A stretch of 64,000 nt of DNA from an uncultured Maribacter sp. (lineage in GTDB: Bacteria > Bacteroidota > Bacteroidia > Flavobacteriales > Flavobacteriaceae), in NCBI RefSeq assembly GCF_947496775.1, contig NZ_CANMDU010000001.1:434001-498000 (forward strand), read 5' to 3'. A program made the position numbers and the translations under genes. Below are positions 7,658 through 16,570 of this stretch, in pieces. A model generated the notes under the pieces. That model did not search any database and was not told the origin of the DNA. It was given only the letters and a program-made list of their open reading frames with translations. Position 1 is the first letter of the stretch. Every line of letters starts with the position of its first letter.

Positions 7658-9852
7658 TATTCTTTTTTTAGCGTGAATTGTACTTTTGTACCAAGTCCCG
7701 TATTTTCTAAATCTGAAATATACACATCTACCTTATCTTTATGCATCTCATTTAAAATTGCAATACGTTTTTTTATATTACCCATTCCTTTGGACTTCTG
7801 TTTTTTCTGATTTTGCGTTTTTAATTCCGCAGATTTTTTTCTCCCAATACCATTATCTGATATGACAATTTTTAAAGTCTCATTTTTAATCGCATTAACT
7901 TCAATTTTTAAAAAACCCTTTTCTTCCTTATATCTTAATCCATGCCAAATAGCATTTTCTATATAGGGCTGTAATAACATGGGAGGAATCTGAAAAGAAT
8001 GTACTTCTATATTTTCATCTATAGTAATGGAATAATCAAACTTATCCGGAAAACGAGAATGCTCTAATTTTACATAAAGCTCTAACAGTTCTAACTCTTT
8101 AGAAAGAGGAATAAAATCTTCATCGGAATTTTCTAATACAGCACGCATAAGCGTAGAAAAATCACTTAGATATCGATTTGCACTTCGTTCATCATTTTTT
8201 GAAATAAAATTATTTACCGAATTCAAGGCATTGAAGATAAAATGCGGGTTCATTTGTGTGCGCAAGGATTTTAAGGCCAATAAATTATTAGCAAATTTTT
8301 GTTGCTGATTACTTCTATAAAAAAAGAAAGCAGCCAAGCCTGTTAACACCAAACCAATTATCAAAGAATAAATAACCCATTTTTGACGCTTATTATTTAA
8401 TTGATACAATTGCTGCTCAGTATACGCCAAATCGTACTTGCTTTGCGACAATTCTCTATCTTTCTCCAATCCAGATATTCTGCTTTGCTTAGAGGCTAAA
8501 TCTCTATTGAACCTTGCTGCTCTAGATATTTCTTGTTCTTTTCTAATATATAATGTATCCACTACTTTTACATATTCTTGATATGTTTCCAGAGCCTTAT
8601 TAAAATCTCCTTTAGATTTATAAACTTCAGATAATTTCCTAGTAGCATCTTTCTGCACCACCAAATCATCATCCCCATCGGCCTCTATAATACTTCTTTG
8701 TAAATAAGGAATTGCCTCTTCTAGCTTTTCTTGCGCTATATAGGCCTTCGCAATTTTATAATTTATTCTTTGAGAACTAATAGAATCTTTAACATTTTCA
8801 CCAACTCCTTTTATCTTAGAGGATAATGAATTTAATTCGCCTAAACTTTGTTTACGTAAAGAAATCTCCTCTTCATATTGATTATTCTTACTATAAAAAT
8901 CTGCCACTTTATCTTGTTCCTGGATAGACCTTTGCGGGGCTTGATTTTTAGATAATTCCAATGAATTGTTATAAAACCCCTCTGCCTCTATAAGTTTATT
9001 TTCACTGTTAAAAGCATCTGCTATTTTAGAATTTAGGTCTGCCAATTTTGGTGAAATCTGATTCTTTTTAGCAATTACCAAACCTTCTTCATAGTAAGAA
9101 ACAGCTTCATTAATATTCCCCAATCCTTTATTACTATCTCCTATGGTCTCATATAATTCTACCCTCTGATAAGGTACCAACTTCCTTATTTTAAGTAACG
9201 GATTCAATACTTCAATTGCCTCAGTAAAATCACTATTTAAAACCAGTGCCTTCCCTAAGAGAAGAGAAACACTGTTATTTTCATAAGCATTAAGAGCATC
9301 TTTGTAACTAGATATAGCCAGGTCATATTGTCCATGTTCCACATATACTTGCCCTAAATAGGCTAAAGATTCTGCTAACTCTTTTTTATTCCCTCTTTTC
9401 CCCAAACTAGCAATAGATTGTGTAATGAATTCTATACTCTTTGCTATATCTGTTTTTTTATATTTTACGGCAGAATCTAATAGTACTCTATGTATATTTT
9501 TTTTTCTTTCGTATTTTTTACTAATGCTACTATTATTAATTTCCTTTACATACCCTTCTACCAAAACGTCTACATCCTCAAAACTACGAACCGTATAATA
9601 TACCGTTTCTATTTCATCACTTCTAAAAACTATCTCATCACCAAGAGTCACCAATATTCCAAACTCCCCTAATGTATTAGTTACCGTATAACTTCCAGAA
9701 CTAGTAGAAATCTCCACATTAGAAATTGGCGTGCTATTTTCTTTTCCTTTTACAGAACCTTTAATGGTCCCTTTTCTACTATTAGAGATTTGAGAAAACA
9801 CTCCAAAAGAGGTAAGAAACAAAAGAATAGTTATGTATATAGTTTTTTGCAT
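7657..9852 (-). CDS. TPR-sensor histidine kinase (LytS/His_kinase type) with N-terminal carboxypeptidase-regulatory-like domain
   Basis: A 731-residue inner-membrane sensor kinase. The order is: a signal peptide (about 1-20); a CarboxypepD_reg-like beta-sandwich (GTIKGSVKGKENSTPISNV...TNTLGEFGI, about 28-95); a long array of TPR helices (about 140-430); a coiled-coil linker; one membrane helix (WVIYSLIIGLVLTGLAAFFF, near 490); and the His_kinase domain with phospho-His in RTQMNPHFIFNALNSV (near 530). It ends with a HATPase domain (ENAIWHGLRY and SDNGIGRKKS). The long region before the membrane helix should face the periplasm and act as the sensor by protein-protein contact. It is paired with the LytTR regulator directly downstream. 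The ligand is unknown. Confidence 0.93.
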   Translation of the reverse strand: MQKTIYITILLFLTSFGVFSQISNSRKGTIKGSVKGKENSTPISNVEISTSSGSYTVTNTLGEFGILVTLGDEIVFRSDEIETVYYTVRSFEDVDVLVEGYVKEINNSSISKKYERKKNIHRVLLDSAVKYKKTDIAKSIEFITQSIASLGKRGNKKELAESLAYLGQVYVEHGQYDLAISSYKDALNAYENNSVSLLLGKALVLNSDFTEAIEVLNPLLKIRKLVPYQRVELYETIGDSNKGLGNINEAVSYYEEGLVIAKKNQISPKLADLNSKIADAFNSENKLIEAEGFYNNSLELSKNQAPQRSIQEQDKVADFYSKNNQYEEEISLRKQSLGELNSLSSKIKGVGENVKDSISSQRINYKIAKAYIAQEKLEEAIPYLQRSIIEADGDDDLVVQKDATRKLSEVYKSKGDFNKALETYQEYVKVVDTLYIRKEQEISRAARFNRDLASKQSRISGLEKDRELSQSKYDLAYTEQQLYQLNNKRQKWVIYSLIIGLVLTGLAAFFFYRSNQQQKFANNLLALKSLRTQMNPHFIFNALNSVNNFISKNDERSANRYLSDFSTLMRAVLENSDEDFIPLSKELELLELYVKLEHSRFPDKFDYSITIDENIEVHSFQIPPMLLQPYIENAIWHGLRYKEEKGFLKIEVNAIKNETLKIVISDNGIGRKKSAELKTQNQKKQKSKGMGNIKKRIAILNEMHKDKVDVYISDLENTGLGTKVQFTLKKE

Positions 9853-10004
9853 TGTTCCATTATAACAGCGTAAACTTAGCGGATTTATATGGTATTAAAA
9901 AATGATAAAAACCAGTTTACCCTTCATACAAACACTAAATAACCCCTCTCACAAACCAAAAACGCTTCTTTACGCATTGAAAAGGATGCTTTACTCATTC
10001 CTCG

Positions 10005-10035
10005 TTTTATTAGCAAAAGCTTGCGCCTAAATTTG
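10005..10035 (+). promoter_or_regulatory. Probable promoter of the DUF4349-VWA pair
   Basis: TAAATTTG (10028-10035) matches the -7 consensus TAnnTTTG exactly. TTTT at 10005-10008 is a 3/4 match to the -33 TTTG, 19 nt upstream. The chosen ATG at 10060 follows 24 nt later. The position of the -7 element supports starting the gene at 10060 rather than at the TTG at 10021. Confidence 0.5.
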
Positions 10036-10059
10036 AAGGAAATTAATTCCCACATTTTT

Positions 10060-10914
10060 ATGAAAACTGAGATTAAAAACAAAACAAAAAAATATATAAC
10101 AATTTTACTAGGAGCCTTTTTAGTCTTATTTGTTTTTAGATGTATTTATGGCTACACTCACAAAGAAACGTCTCCACTTTTTCATACAAACGAAAACATC
10201 ACTTCAATAATTTCTAATGCACGAAAAAACTATGCAACTAAGAAGCACGAAATTATATCCGCCAATAGTGGATCCCCACAGACTAGAATAGATCAGAAGT
10301 ACGAAAAAATTGCTGAAATACATTCTAGTACCTCCAATTACGATACGGACGAAAAAAGTATTCGTTCTGAAATAAGCAAATACAAAGCCTTAATTCAATA
10401 CGAACACAAAAGTGGAAATTCTGGATATAGAAATTTAAACTTTTCTATAGGCGTTCCTCCAGAAAATTTTGATGCTATATACCAAAGTCTAATAAAAATT
10501 GGGATGGTATCTGCTAAACAAATTACCAAAACCGATAAAACCAATGAGTATAAAGAATTAAATGCTAAAAAATTATCGTTAGAAAAAATACGAACTGCTC
10601 TTCTAGAACTAAAAGCCAAAGGAGGTAGAATAGAAGAATTTATACAATTAGAAAATAGAATCTTAGAAATTGACCAGCAACTACAAGACTTAGGCGTTAG
10701 TCTAGGAAATTTTGATGACGAAAATGAATTTTGCACGGTACAGATATCTTTAAAAGAAGGGAAAGAAATAAAGAAAGACAGTCTTATTATCATTAAAGAA
10801 GCATTAGAATGGACTATTGAAACCTATATAAAATTAATGGTAGCTCTAACATTCCTTTCTCTTTTAGCCTACTTACTAACACTGACCATATTAAAACTAA
10901 AACAAAATAAATAG
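10060..10914 (+). CDS. DUF4349 domain membrane protein
   Basis: A 284-residue protein from the ATG at 10060; a TTG at 10021 would add 13 residues but lies upstream of the likely promoter element. There is an N-terminal membrane anchor (ITILLGAFLVLFVFRCIY) and a second hydrophobic helix near the C-terminus (LMVALTFLSLLAYLLTLTIL). Between them lies the DUF4349 body: a strand region (YRNLNFSIGVPPENFDAIYQSLIKIG), then a long coiled coil (NEYKELNAKKLSLEKIRTALLELK...IEEFIQLENRILEIDQQLQDLG), then a last strand (CTVQISLKE). The function of this family is not established. It lies 20 bp upstream of the VWA lipoprotein gene, so the two probably form an operon acting at the envelope. Confidence 0.85.
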   Translation: MKTEIKNKTKKYITILLGAFLVLFVFRCIYGYTHKETSPLFHTNENITSIISNARKNYATKKHEIISANSGSPQTRIDQKYEKIAEIHSSTSNYDTDEKSIRSEISKYKALIQYEHKSGNSGYRNLNFSIGVPPENFDAIYQSLIKIGMVSAKQITKTDKTNEYKELNAKKLSLEKIRTALLELKAKGGRIEEFIQLENRILEIDQQLQDLGVSLGNFDDENEFCTVQISLKEGKEIKKDSLIIIKEALEWTIETYIKLMVALTFLSLLAYLLTLTILKLKQNK

Positions 10915-10934
10915 AACGTTTAAAAACAATTATT

Positions 10935-12110
10935 ATGAAAAAAATGAACTCCTTCATGAGCATAATTGCTATGACACTTATTTGCTCTACCACTTTTGGT
11001 TGCGAACCAAAAAACAAAAAAACAGGCAAAGAGATAATATATGCTCAAGCAATGAATCCTGTTACAACAGTAAACAATACCGTAAAAATTGCTTTGCTAC
11101 TGGATACAAGTAACAGCATGGACGGATTAATAAACCAAGCTAAAGCACAATTATGGGATATTGTAAACAAATTCACACATGCTAAATGCGGCAACGAAGC
11201 CAAACCCAACTTACAAATTGCACTTTACCAATATGGTAATGACAACCTTTCTTCTAAAGAAGGCTATATTCAGCAAGTACTAAATTTTAGTGGGGACTTA
11301 GATGAAATTTCTGAAAAATTATTTTCACTTACTACCAATGGAGGCGAAGAATATTGCGGTGAAGTTATACAAACCTCGTTAAAACAATTAGAATGGGGCT
11401 CTAACAAAGATAATCTGAAGTTAATTTTTATTGCAGGTAATGAACCATTTACACAAGGTAAATTAAATTACGAAGATGCTGTTACCAATGCTAAAGAGAA
11501 AGATGTCATAGTGAATACCATTTTCTGCGGAAACTATGAACAAGGTATAAACAGTAAGTGGAAAAAAGGAGCAACCCTTACCGGAGGAGAATATATTGCC
11601 ATTGATCACAACAGAAAAGTGGTACATATTGACACACCTTATGATGATGTTATTATTAAACTAAACTCCAAACTTAATACCACCTACATTTCTTATGGTT
11701 CTTTAGGTAAAGCCAAACAGGAGATGCAATATATGCAGGATAGCAATGCTATGGAAATGGAAGAAGCTGTAGCCGTAAAACGTGCTGTTAGCAAAAGTTC
11801 TAGAATGTATAACAATAAAAAATGGGATTTAGTTGATGCAGCCGATGATTCTTCTTTTGAAGTATCTAAAATTAAAAAGGAAGACTTGCCTACTGAATTA
11901 AAAGATAAATCAGCTACCGAGATTAAAAGTTATATTAACGAAAAGAAAGAAGAACGTATAAAAATTCAGAAAGAGATTCAGGAATTAAACAAAAAGAGAA
12001 ATTCCTACATTGCTAAAAATCAAAAGGAAAACGCAAAAGGAGAATTGGAAAATGCAATGTTAAACGCGATTAAAAAACAGGCCGAAAAGAAAAACTATAA
12101 GTGGGAATAA
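10935..12110 (+). CDS. von Willebrand factor A domain lipoprotein
   Basis: A 391-residue envelope protein. The N-terminus is a lipoprotein-type signal with lipobox TTFGC. The VWA domain (about 45-250) has the MIDAS motif LLDTSNSMDG (DxSxS), and downstream LIFIAGNEPFTQG and VNTIFCG. The C-terminal third is strongly charged and helical, with a coiled coil in KKEERIKIQKEIQELNKKRNSY. VWA domains bind partner proteins through a divalent metal. The partner here is unknown, but the DUF4349 protein encoded 20 bp upstream is the natural candidate. A strong terminator follows at 12135-12172. Confidence 0.88.
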   Translation: MKKMNSFMSIIAMTLICSTTFGCEPKNKKTGKEIIYAQAMNPVTTVNNTVKIALLLDTSNSMDGLINQAKAQLWDIVNKFTHAKCGNEAKPNLQIALYQYGNDNLSSKEGYIQQVLNFSGDLDEISEKLFSLTTNGGEEYCGEVIQTSLKQLEWGSNKDNLKLIFIAGNEPFTQGKLNYEDAVTNAKEKDVIVNTIFCGNYEQGINSKWKKGATLTGGEYIAIDHNRKVVHIDTPYDDVIIKLNSKLNTTYISYGSLGKAKQEMQYMQDSNAMEMEEAVAVKRAVSKSSRMYNNKKWDLVDAADDSSFEVSKIKKEDLPTELKDKSATEIKSYINEKKEERIKIQKEIQELNKKRNSYIAKNQKENAKGELENAMLNAIKKQAEKKNYKWE

Positions 12111-12134
12111 TAACGTTTGAAATAAATACTTGTA

Positions 12135-12172
12135 GTGGGTTTACTCTAACATAGAATAAACCCACTTTTTTA
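12135..12172 (+). terminator. Rho-independent terminator after the VWA gene
   Basis: A perfect 10-bp stem AGTGGGTTTA / TAAACCCACT (12135-12144 and 12158-12167) with a 13-nt loop is followed by a T-run reaching into the stop codon of the convergent SprF-like gene. Confidence 0.85.
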
Positions 12173-13165
12173 TTGTGCAGCTGGGCAGTAACAATCATAT
12201 TTTCTCTCCGATTGCCCAAAATCATAACCAATTGTAATTTGATGAAACCCACCATTATCAAAACGAATATCTCCCATTTGATATGAGTAGTTATAAGAAA
12301 CCATGAAGTTTTTAATATTTGCTCCTATAATTGGTGTAATTAACTGTAAACGTTGTTGTCCAAAAGTACCATTGGATAAGAATTGCGCTCCATCAAAACT
12401 TCTTCTATAAGAAACTCCTCCCCAAACTCTACCAAAATCAACATCTCGATATACTTTCCCATTAAAATCTATAGTCTTTTCTTTCGTATAGTCCGTTAAC
12501 TGAAATAACACAGAAGGTTCTATTTGCCATTCATTTCTTCCAAAAATATGACCTGCAGAAATCACATAACGTTTTACATTATCAATCTCCAAAACAGAAT
12601 ACAAATCTCTACTACTTCCTAAAGCATTTAATACAGCAACATGAGCGTAAGAATCTCCAAAGTTATAAGACATTCCAAAATCTATATTAAAATACCCTAC
12701 ACTATTATCCGCTCCATTAATAACTGGATCAGGAATAACAGATCTAAATTCTGATTCATCCAAACGACTTTGCAAATATCCTACACTTAAACCAAAAGAA
12801 AGTTGATTCAAAACACGTACATCATCTCCCCCCATTCTTAAATGGTGTGCATATGTCATTTTAAAACCAGTTTGCGAATGATACCCATTCGCATCATTAT
12901 ACATAATAGCTCCTATTCCACTATCACTATCACCTACTCTAAAATGAGCATTTAAAGTTTGTAAATTTGGAGCTTCGTCTACATTAAACCATTGTTTACG
13001 TATAGTAGCTCGTATTTTACCACCTTCGCCAATACCTGCCATGGAAGGAAAAACTAAATAATAATTATCCGATAAATAATCAAAATACACAGGAATACCC
13101 TCCTGCGAATAAGAATTAAAACTTATAGCAAAGAAAGTCAATAGAAGTAAAATTCGGTTTTTCAT
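12170..13165 (-). CDS. Orphan PorP/SprF family type IX secretion membrane protein
   Basis: A 331-residue predicted outer-membrane barrel. There is a signal peptide (MKNRILLLLTFFAISFNSYSQ), then the family-type opening (PVYFDYLSDNYYLVFPSMAGI...ATIRKQWFNVDEAPNLQT), and many aromatic beta-strands ending FHQITIGYDFGQ. Unlike the copy at 541-1533 it has no adjacent adhesin or OmpA gene: it sits between the VWA gene (convergent) and the Nfu gene (divergent). It also ends with two cysteines (YDCYCPAAQ), which is odd for a barrel terminus. It probably serves a type IX substrate encoded elsewhere or a constitutive part of the machine. Confidence 0.88.
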   Translation of the reverse strand: MKNRILLLLTFFAISFNSYSQEGIPVYFDYLSDNYYLVFPSMAGIGEGGKIRATIRKQWFNVDEAPNLQTLNAHFRVGDSDSGIGAIMYNDANGYHSQTGFKMTYAHHLRMGGDDVRVLNQLSFGLSVGYLQSRLDESEFRSVIPDPVINGADNSVGYFNIDFGMSYNFGDSYAHVAVLNALGSSRDLYSVLEIDNVKRYVISAGHIFGRNEWQIEPSVLFQLTDYTKEKTIDFNGKVYRDVDFGRVWGGVSYRRSFDGAQFLSNGTFGQQRLQLITPIIGANIKNFMVSYNYSYQMGDIRFDNGGFHQITIGYDFGQSERKYDCYCPAAQ

Positions 13166-13263
13166 CTAGTAATAGGGGCTAATTATTGATATACCTTCTA
13201 AATATAAAGTATAACGGACTAAATACAACAATATTATCCAAGGTTTAACTAAGAATTACTTTG

Positions 13264-13271
13264 TATTTTTG
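13264..13271 (+). promoter_or_regulatory. Probable -7 element for the Nfu gene
   Basis: TATTTTTG fits TAnnTTTG and ends 16 nt before the ATG at 13288. The -33 region is weak (TTTA at 13244-13247, only 16 nt away). It lies inside the frame extension that would arise from a TTG start at 13261, which favours the ATG. Confidence 0.4.
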
Positions 13272-13287
13272 TAAAAAATATAGATTC

Positions 13288-14190
13288 ATGAAGGAGTACT
13301 CCATTACGGTTGTTAGCACAAACAATCCTAACATATTAAAATTTGAGACCAATCATCTTTTAACAAGCCATACCAATTACGAGTTTAAAAATATTGATGA
13401 AGCAAAAAACTCGCCTTTAGCACAACAATTATTTTATCTTCCTTTTATTAAGACTGTTTATATTTCTGGTAATTTCATTGGGTTAGAAAGATATGATATT
13501 GTTGCTTGGGATGATGTTAAAGATGAAGTTGCGCAACAATTAGTAGAATACCTAAATTCTGGCGAGCCAGTTGTTATAGAAGAGAACACAGACAAACCAG
13601 TTGCTGTAACGGTATATGCTGAAGTTACTCCTAACCCAACTACAATGAAATTTGTAGCCAGTAGAAAAATTGTAGCAACAGCTTTTGAGTTTAAGAATAT
13701 TGATGAAGCAAAAGACTCCCCATTAGCATTAGAATTATTTCAACTACCTTTTGTTAAACAAGTTTTTATTGATGAAAATTATGTTTCGGTTTCTAAATAT
13801 GATGTTGCAGAATGGGAAGACATTACTATGCCTTTAAGAGAACTTATTAGAGAGTTTATTGCCGCAGGAAAACAAGTAGTTTCAGATTCTATTGAACAGC
13901 AAACAAAAGTTGCTGCTCCTGTAGAAGTAGAAAAAGCGGTTAGCCTAGATGACACCTCTAAACAAATTGTAGATATTTTAGAAGAGTATGTAAAACCTGC
14001 TGTTGCCAGTGATGGTGGTAATATTCTTTTTCAATCGTATGATGAAGATACTAAAACCGTAAATGTAATTTTACAAGGAGCTTGTAGCGGATGCCCTTCT
14101 TCTACTTATACTCTTAAAAATGGTATTGAAACAATGCTAAAAAACATGATGGGAGATAAAGTAAACGAAGTTGTCGCCTTAAACGGATAG
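13288..14190 (+). CDS. NifU/Nfu-type Fe-S cluster scaffold or carrier with duplicated N-terminal domain
   Basis: A 300-residue protein from the ATG at 13288. The C-terminal NifU domain carries the cluster-binding motif CSGC in LQGACSGCPSSTY, and an opening DGGNILF strand. N-terminal to it are two copies of the Nfu_N (HIRIP5-like) domain. The first has FKNIDEAKNSPLAQQLF and VYISGNFIGLERYD. The second, after PNPTTMKFVA, has FKNIDEAKDSPLALELF and VFIDENYVSVSKYD. Nfu proteins hand 4Fe-4S clusters to client enzymes. The likely beneficiaries in this window are the Fe-S subunit ActB and the Fe-S enzyme QueG, but that link is inference. Single-copy Nfu_N is the common architecture, so the repeat is notable. 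Confidence 0.92.
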   Translation: MKEYSITVVSTNNPNILKFETNHLLTSHTNYEFKNIDEAKNSPLAQQLFYLPFIKTVYISGNFIGLERYDIVAWDDVKDEVAQQLVEYLNSGEPVVIEENTDKPVAVTVYAEVTPNPTTMKFVASRKIVATAFEFKNIDEAKDSPLALELFQLPFVKQVFIDENYVSVSKYDVAEWEDITMPLRELIREFIAAGKQVVSDSIEQQTKVAAPVEVEKAVSLDDTSKQIVDILEEYVKPAVASDGGNILFQSYDEDTKTVNVILQGACSGCPSSTYTLKNGIETMLKNMMGDKVNEVVALNG

Positions 14191-14259
14191 CAGTTGCTTA
14201 TATAATTAGTCTTTGTTCTTATTATTTCTTAAATTAGAAAAAACATAAAAACACTAATT

Positions 14260-14460
14260 ATGGCAGTATTAAAAGTTATTGAAGTATTAGCTAATTCCGA
14301 CAAAAGTTGGGAAGACGCTACGAAAAAAGCAGTTGCACATGCATCTAAAAGTGTTAAAAACATACGATCTGTATATGTTCAAGAACAAAGTGCAAGCGTT
14401 AAAGATGGGGACGTAACTGAGTTCCGCGTTAATGTAAAACTCACTTTTGAAGTAAAGTAA
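14260..14460 (+). CDS. Dodecin family flavin-binding protein
   Basis: A 66-residue protein, the standard dodecin size. It shows the beta-alpha-beta-beta pattern VIEVLANSDKSWEDATKKAVAHASKSV...IRSVYVQEQSASV...FRVNVKLTFEVK. Dodecins assemble into hollow 12-mers that store or buffer FMN/riboflavin or CoA. In bacterial dodecins a Trp stacks on the flavin; here the only Trp is in KSWEDA near residue 26, a conserved family position on the helix, so the binding mode cannot be judged from this alone. A strong bidirectional terminator follows immediately. Confidence 0.93.
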   Translation: MAVLKVIEVLANSDKSWEDATKKAVAHASKSVKNIRSVYVQEQSASVKDGDVTEFRVNVKLTFEVK

Positions 14461-14464
14461 GCTC

Positions 14465-14516
14465 AAAAAAGCATAAAAATAGTACTAGGGAGTAGATACT
14501 ATTTTTATGCTTTTTT
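14465..14516. terminator. Bidirectional terminator between dodecin and tsaB
   Basis: A perfect 20-bp inverted repeat (14465-14484 and 14497-14516) has a 12-nt loop. A6 on one side and T6 on the other give a U-run in both directions. It overlaps the tsaB stop codon at 14505-14507, so the last tsaB codons are part of the stem. Confidence 0.92.
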
Positions 14517-15182
14517 CTTTTGCTGTAAAACAAAATCTTTTAAATAGTAGGGTTCAAAATAAGCCACATCTTCAAAATCTTTGTTACTAAACTTTTCATA
14601 GGAGAGTTTTGCCATTTCTTTGGCAGAAGGAACTACTTCTAAATTAAATTCAAAATTCGGATGCGTTAAAATCTCTTTACATTTTTCTGCCCCGCTTCCT
14701 ACAATAATAACTTTACCTTTATTTACAAACTCATTAAACGAATTAGCTCCTACAATTTCCGCTTTTGTTTCTCTAATTTCGGAGTGTACACCATTAAATA
14801 CCGCCGAATAGACTTCCATTCTTCTTGCATCTAGTACAGGAATTACAACAGAATCTTTTTCCAAAACCACCTGATTAGCCATACTTTCTAATGTAGCGAC
14901 AGAAATTAACGGAACACTTAAAGAAAAACACAAACCTTTAGCTGCAGAAACACCTATACGCAACCCAGTATAGGAACCAGGCCCTTTACTTACTGCAATT
15001 GCATCAAAATCTAAAACAGATAAGGAAGCCTCTTGCAAAGCTTCCTCTATAAAAACATGTAATTGTTCTGCGTGAGAATAATTTGGCGAATTATGCTCCT
15101 TTAAAACTATAATTTCGCCATCCTTAGCAATGCTAACTGAACAGTTAGTAGTTGCCGTTTCTAAATTTAGTAGTGTTGCCAT
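14505..15182 (-). CDS. tsaB: tRNA t6A37 threonylcarbamoyl transferase complex dimerisation subunit TsaB
   Basis: TsaB (225 aa) is the inactive ASKHA-fold partner of TsaD in the cytoplasmic complex that makes t6A at position 37 of ANN-decoding tRNAs. The sequence shows the N-terminal phosphate-loop-like LNLETATTNCSVSIA and the highly conserved SKGPGSYTGLRIG. The length and the ending (YFEPYYLKDFV) are typical. It starts 18 bp after the TolC-like gene, at the end of the efflux operon, and may be expressed from it. The pathway has no obvious link to efflux. Confidence 0.95.
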   Translation of the reverse strand: MATLLNLETATTNCSVSIAKDGEIIVLKEHNSPNYSHAEQLHVFIEEALQEASLSVLDFDAIAVSKGPGSYTGLRIGVSAAKGLCFSLSVPLISVATLESMANQVVLEKDSVVIPVLDARRMEVYSAVFNGVHSEIRETKAEIVGANSFNEFVNKGKVIIVGSGAEKCKEILTHPNFEFNLEVVPSAKEMAKLSYEKFSNKDFEDVAYFEPYYLKDFVLQQKKKA

Positions 15183-15200
15183 AATGGCTACAAATATAAT

Positions 15201-16538
15201 CTAGTTTAGGCTTATAGGAATACCAAAATAGAATTCTAATATTTTTAATCTAAAAATATAATCATATTTAGTTCGCACAACATCGGCTTCTGCATTATCT
15301 ACTCTAGATTGTGCTTGACTAAAATCAAAAGCATTCATTAAACCAACATCAAAGCGTTCTTTAGAATAGTTATAAGCTAACCTTCTAGCCTCTAAAGTTT
15401 TCTCTGCTGCTTCATACGCTTTAAGAAAAGTTTTTACATCTACATAGGCTTGTTGAATATTAGATTCCAAATCTAATTTATCTTGCTTAAATTGAAGTTT
15501 ACTTTTTTCCAATTGTATTTTAGCCCTCTTAATTCCATTCTTTGTACTAAATCCATTGAAAACAGGAACATTTAATTGAGCTCCATATGAAATACCATCG
15601 AAAATCCATAATTGCTCTTCAAAACTAGGTGTTACTCCTCCTGGCAAGGTAGTAGCATCCGAGTATCTTGTTCCATAATTTACAAACCCTGATAATGTAG
15701 GATAAATAGCTCCTTTTGCTATTTTTAAGTCTTTTTCCGCTAGAGCAACATTAGACTCTGAAAATTTAATATCATTTCTAAAAGTCAGAGCTTTATTAAA
15801 AATATCCTTTGCAGAATTATCTAACACATTTGATGGCGTAATATTAAAAGCTTCATCTACGACATCAAAATTTCTGTAATCTGTAATCTGAAGTAATTGC
15901 GATAAATTAATTCTAGATATTAAAACTCTACTTTCCCCATTGACAATTTGTTGTTCTTGGTTAGCCGCAGTTGCCTCTATTTCCAGTAAATCCCCTTTAG
16001 GCACAACGCCTGAGTCTACCAATTCTTTTGTCCTTTTTAAATCTTGTTCCGTTACCGCATACTGTGCTCTAGCCACTTTCAAAGACTCCTTATTAGACAA
16101 AACTTGCAAATAAGCATTAGCAACATTTAAACGAATATCATCTTTTAAATCCTCCAATCTATACTGGCTAGCTATTGCATTTAATTTTGCTCTATTTAAT
16201 CTGTTCATATTTCTTAATCCGTTAAACAAAGTTACATTAGAGCTTAAACTAGCATTCATATTAAATGCTGTACTATTGGTAGGCGCATTATTGGTTGGAT
16301 TAATAGAGAAACCCGTATTACTAGAATAAGAATTAGATGCGTTTAAATTCGGAAGCATATCCCCAAAAGCATCTGATTTTTCTATTTTGGTATTCTCTAA
16401 ATCGAGCTCAAACTGTTCTACAGACAAGTTATTCTCCACTGCATAAGTTACACACTCCTGAAGTGTCCACTTTTTTTCTTGAGCTGATGTAATAGTCACT
16501 ACTAGAACCAATAATAGCAGGGTTAATTTATATTTCAT
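15201..16538 (-). CDS. TolC-family outer membrane efflux protein
   Basis: A 445-residue outer-membrane channel protein. A signal peptide (about 1-19, ending TSAQ) is followed by two repeats of the OEP domain, each with long coiled-coil helices (IRLNVANAYLQVLSNKESLKVARAQY; QAYVDVKTFLKAYEAAEKTLEARRLAY). The opening EKKWTLQECVTYAVENN is typical. TolC proteins trimerise into a tunnel joined to a membrane-fusion protein and an inner-membrane pump. It is the only outer-membrane component in the locus and lies 32 bp downstream of the second adaptor gene, so it probably serves both adaptor-permease sets encoded upstream. Confidence 0.95.
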   Translation of the reverse strand: MKYKLTLLLLVLVVTITSAQEKKWTLQECVTYAVENNLSVEQFELDLENTKIEKSDAFGDMLPNLNASNSYSSNTGFSINPTNNAPTNSTAFNMNASLSSNVTLFNGLRNMNRLNRAKLNAIASQYRLEDLKDDIRLNVANAYLQVLSNKESLKVARAQYAVTEQDLKRTKELVDSGVVPKGDLLEIEATAANQEQQIVNGESRVLISRINLSQLLQITDYRNFDVVDEAFNITPSNVLDNSAKDIFNKALTFRNDIKFSESNVALAEKDLKIAKGAIYPTLSGFVNYGTRYSDATTLPGGVTPSFEEQLWIFDGISYGAQLNVPVFNGFSTKNGIKRAKIQLEKSKLQFKQDKLDLESNIQQAYVDVKTFLKAYEAAEKTLEARRLAYNYSKERFDVGLMNAFDFSQAQSRVDNAEADVVRTKYDYIFRLKILEFYFGIPISLN

Positions 16539-16570
16539 TTTTTGATTTTTTTTGATTATTGATTGACGTT

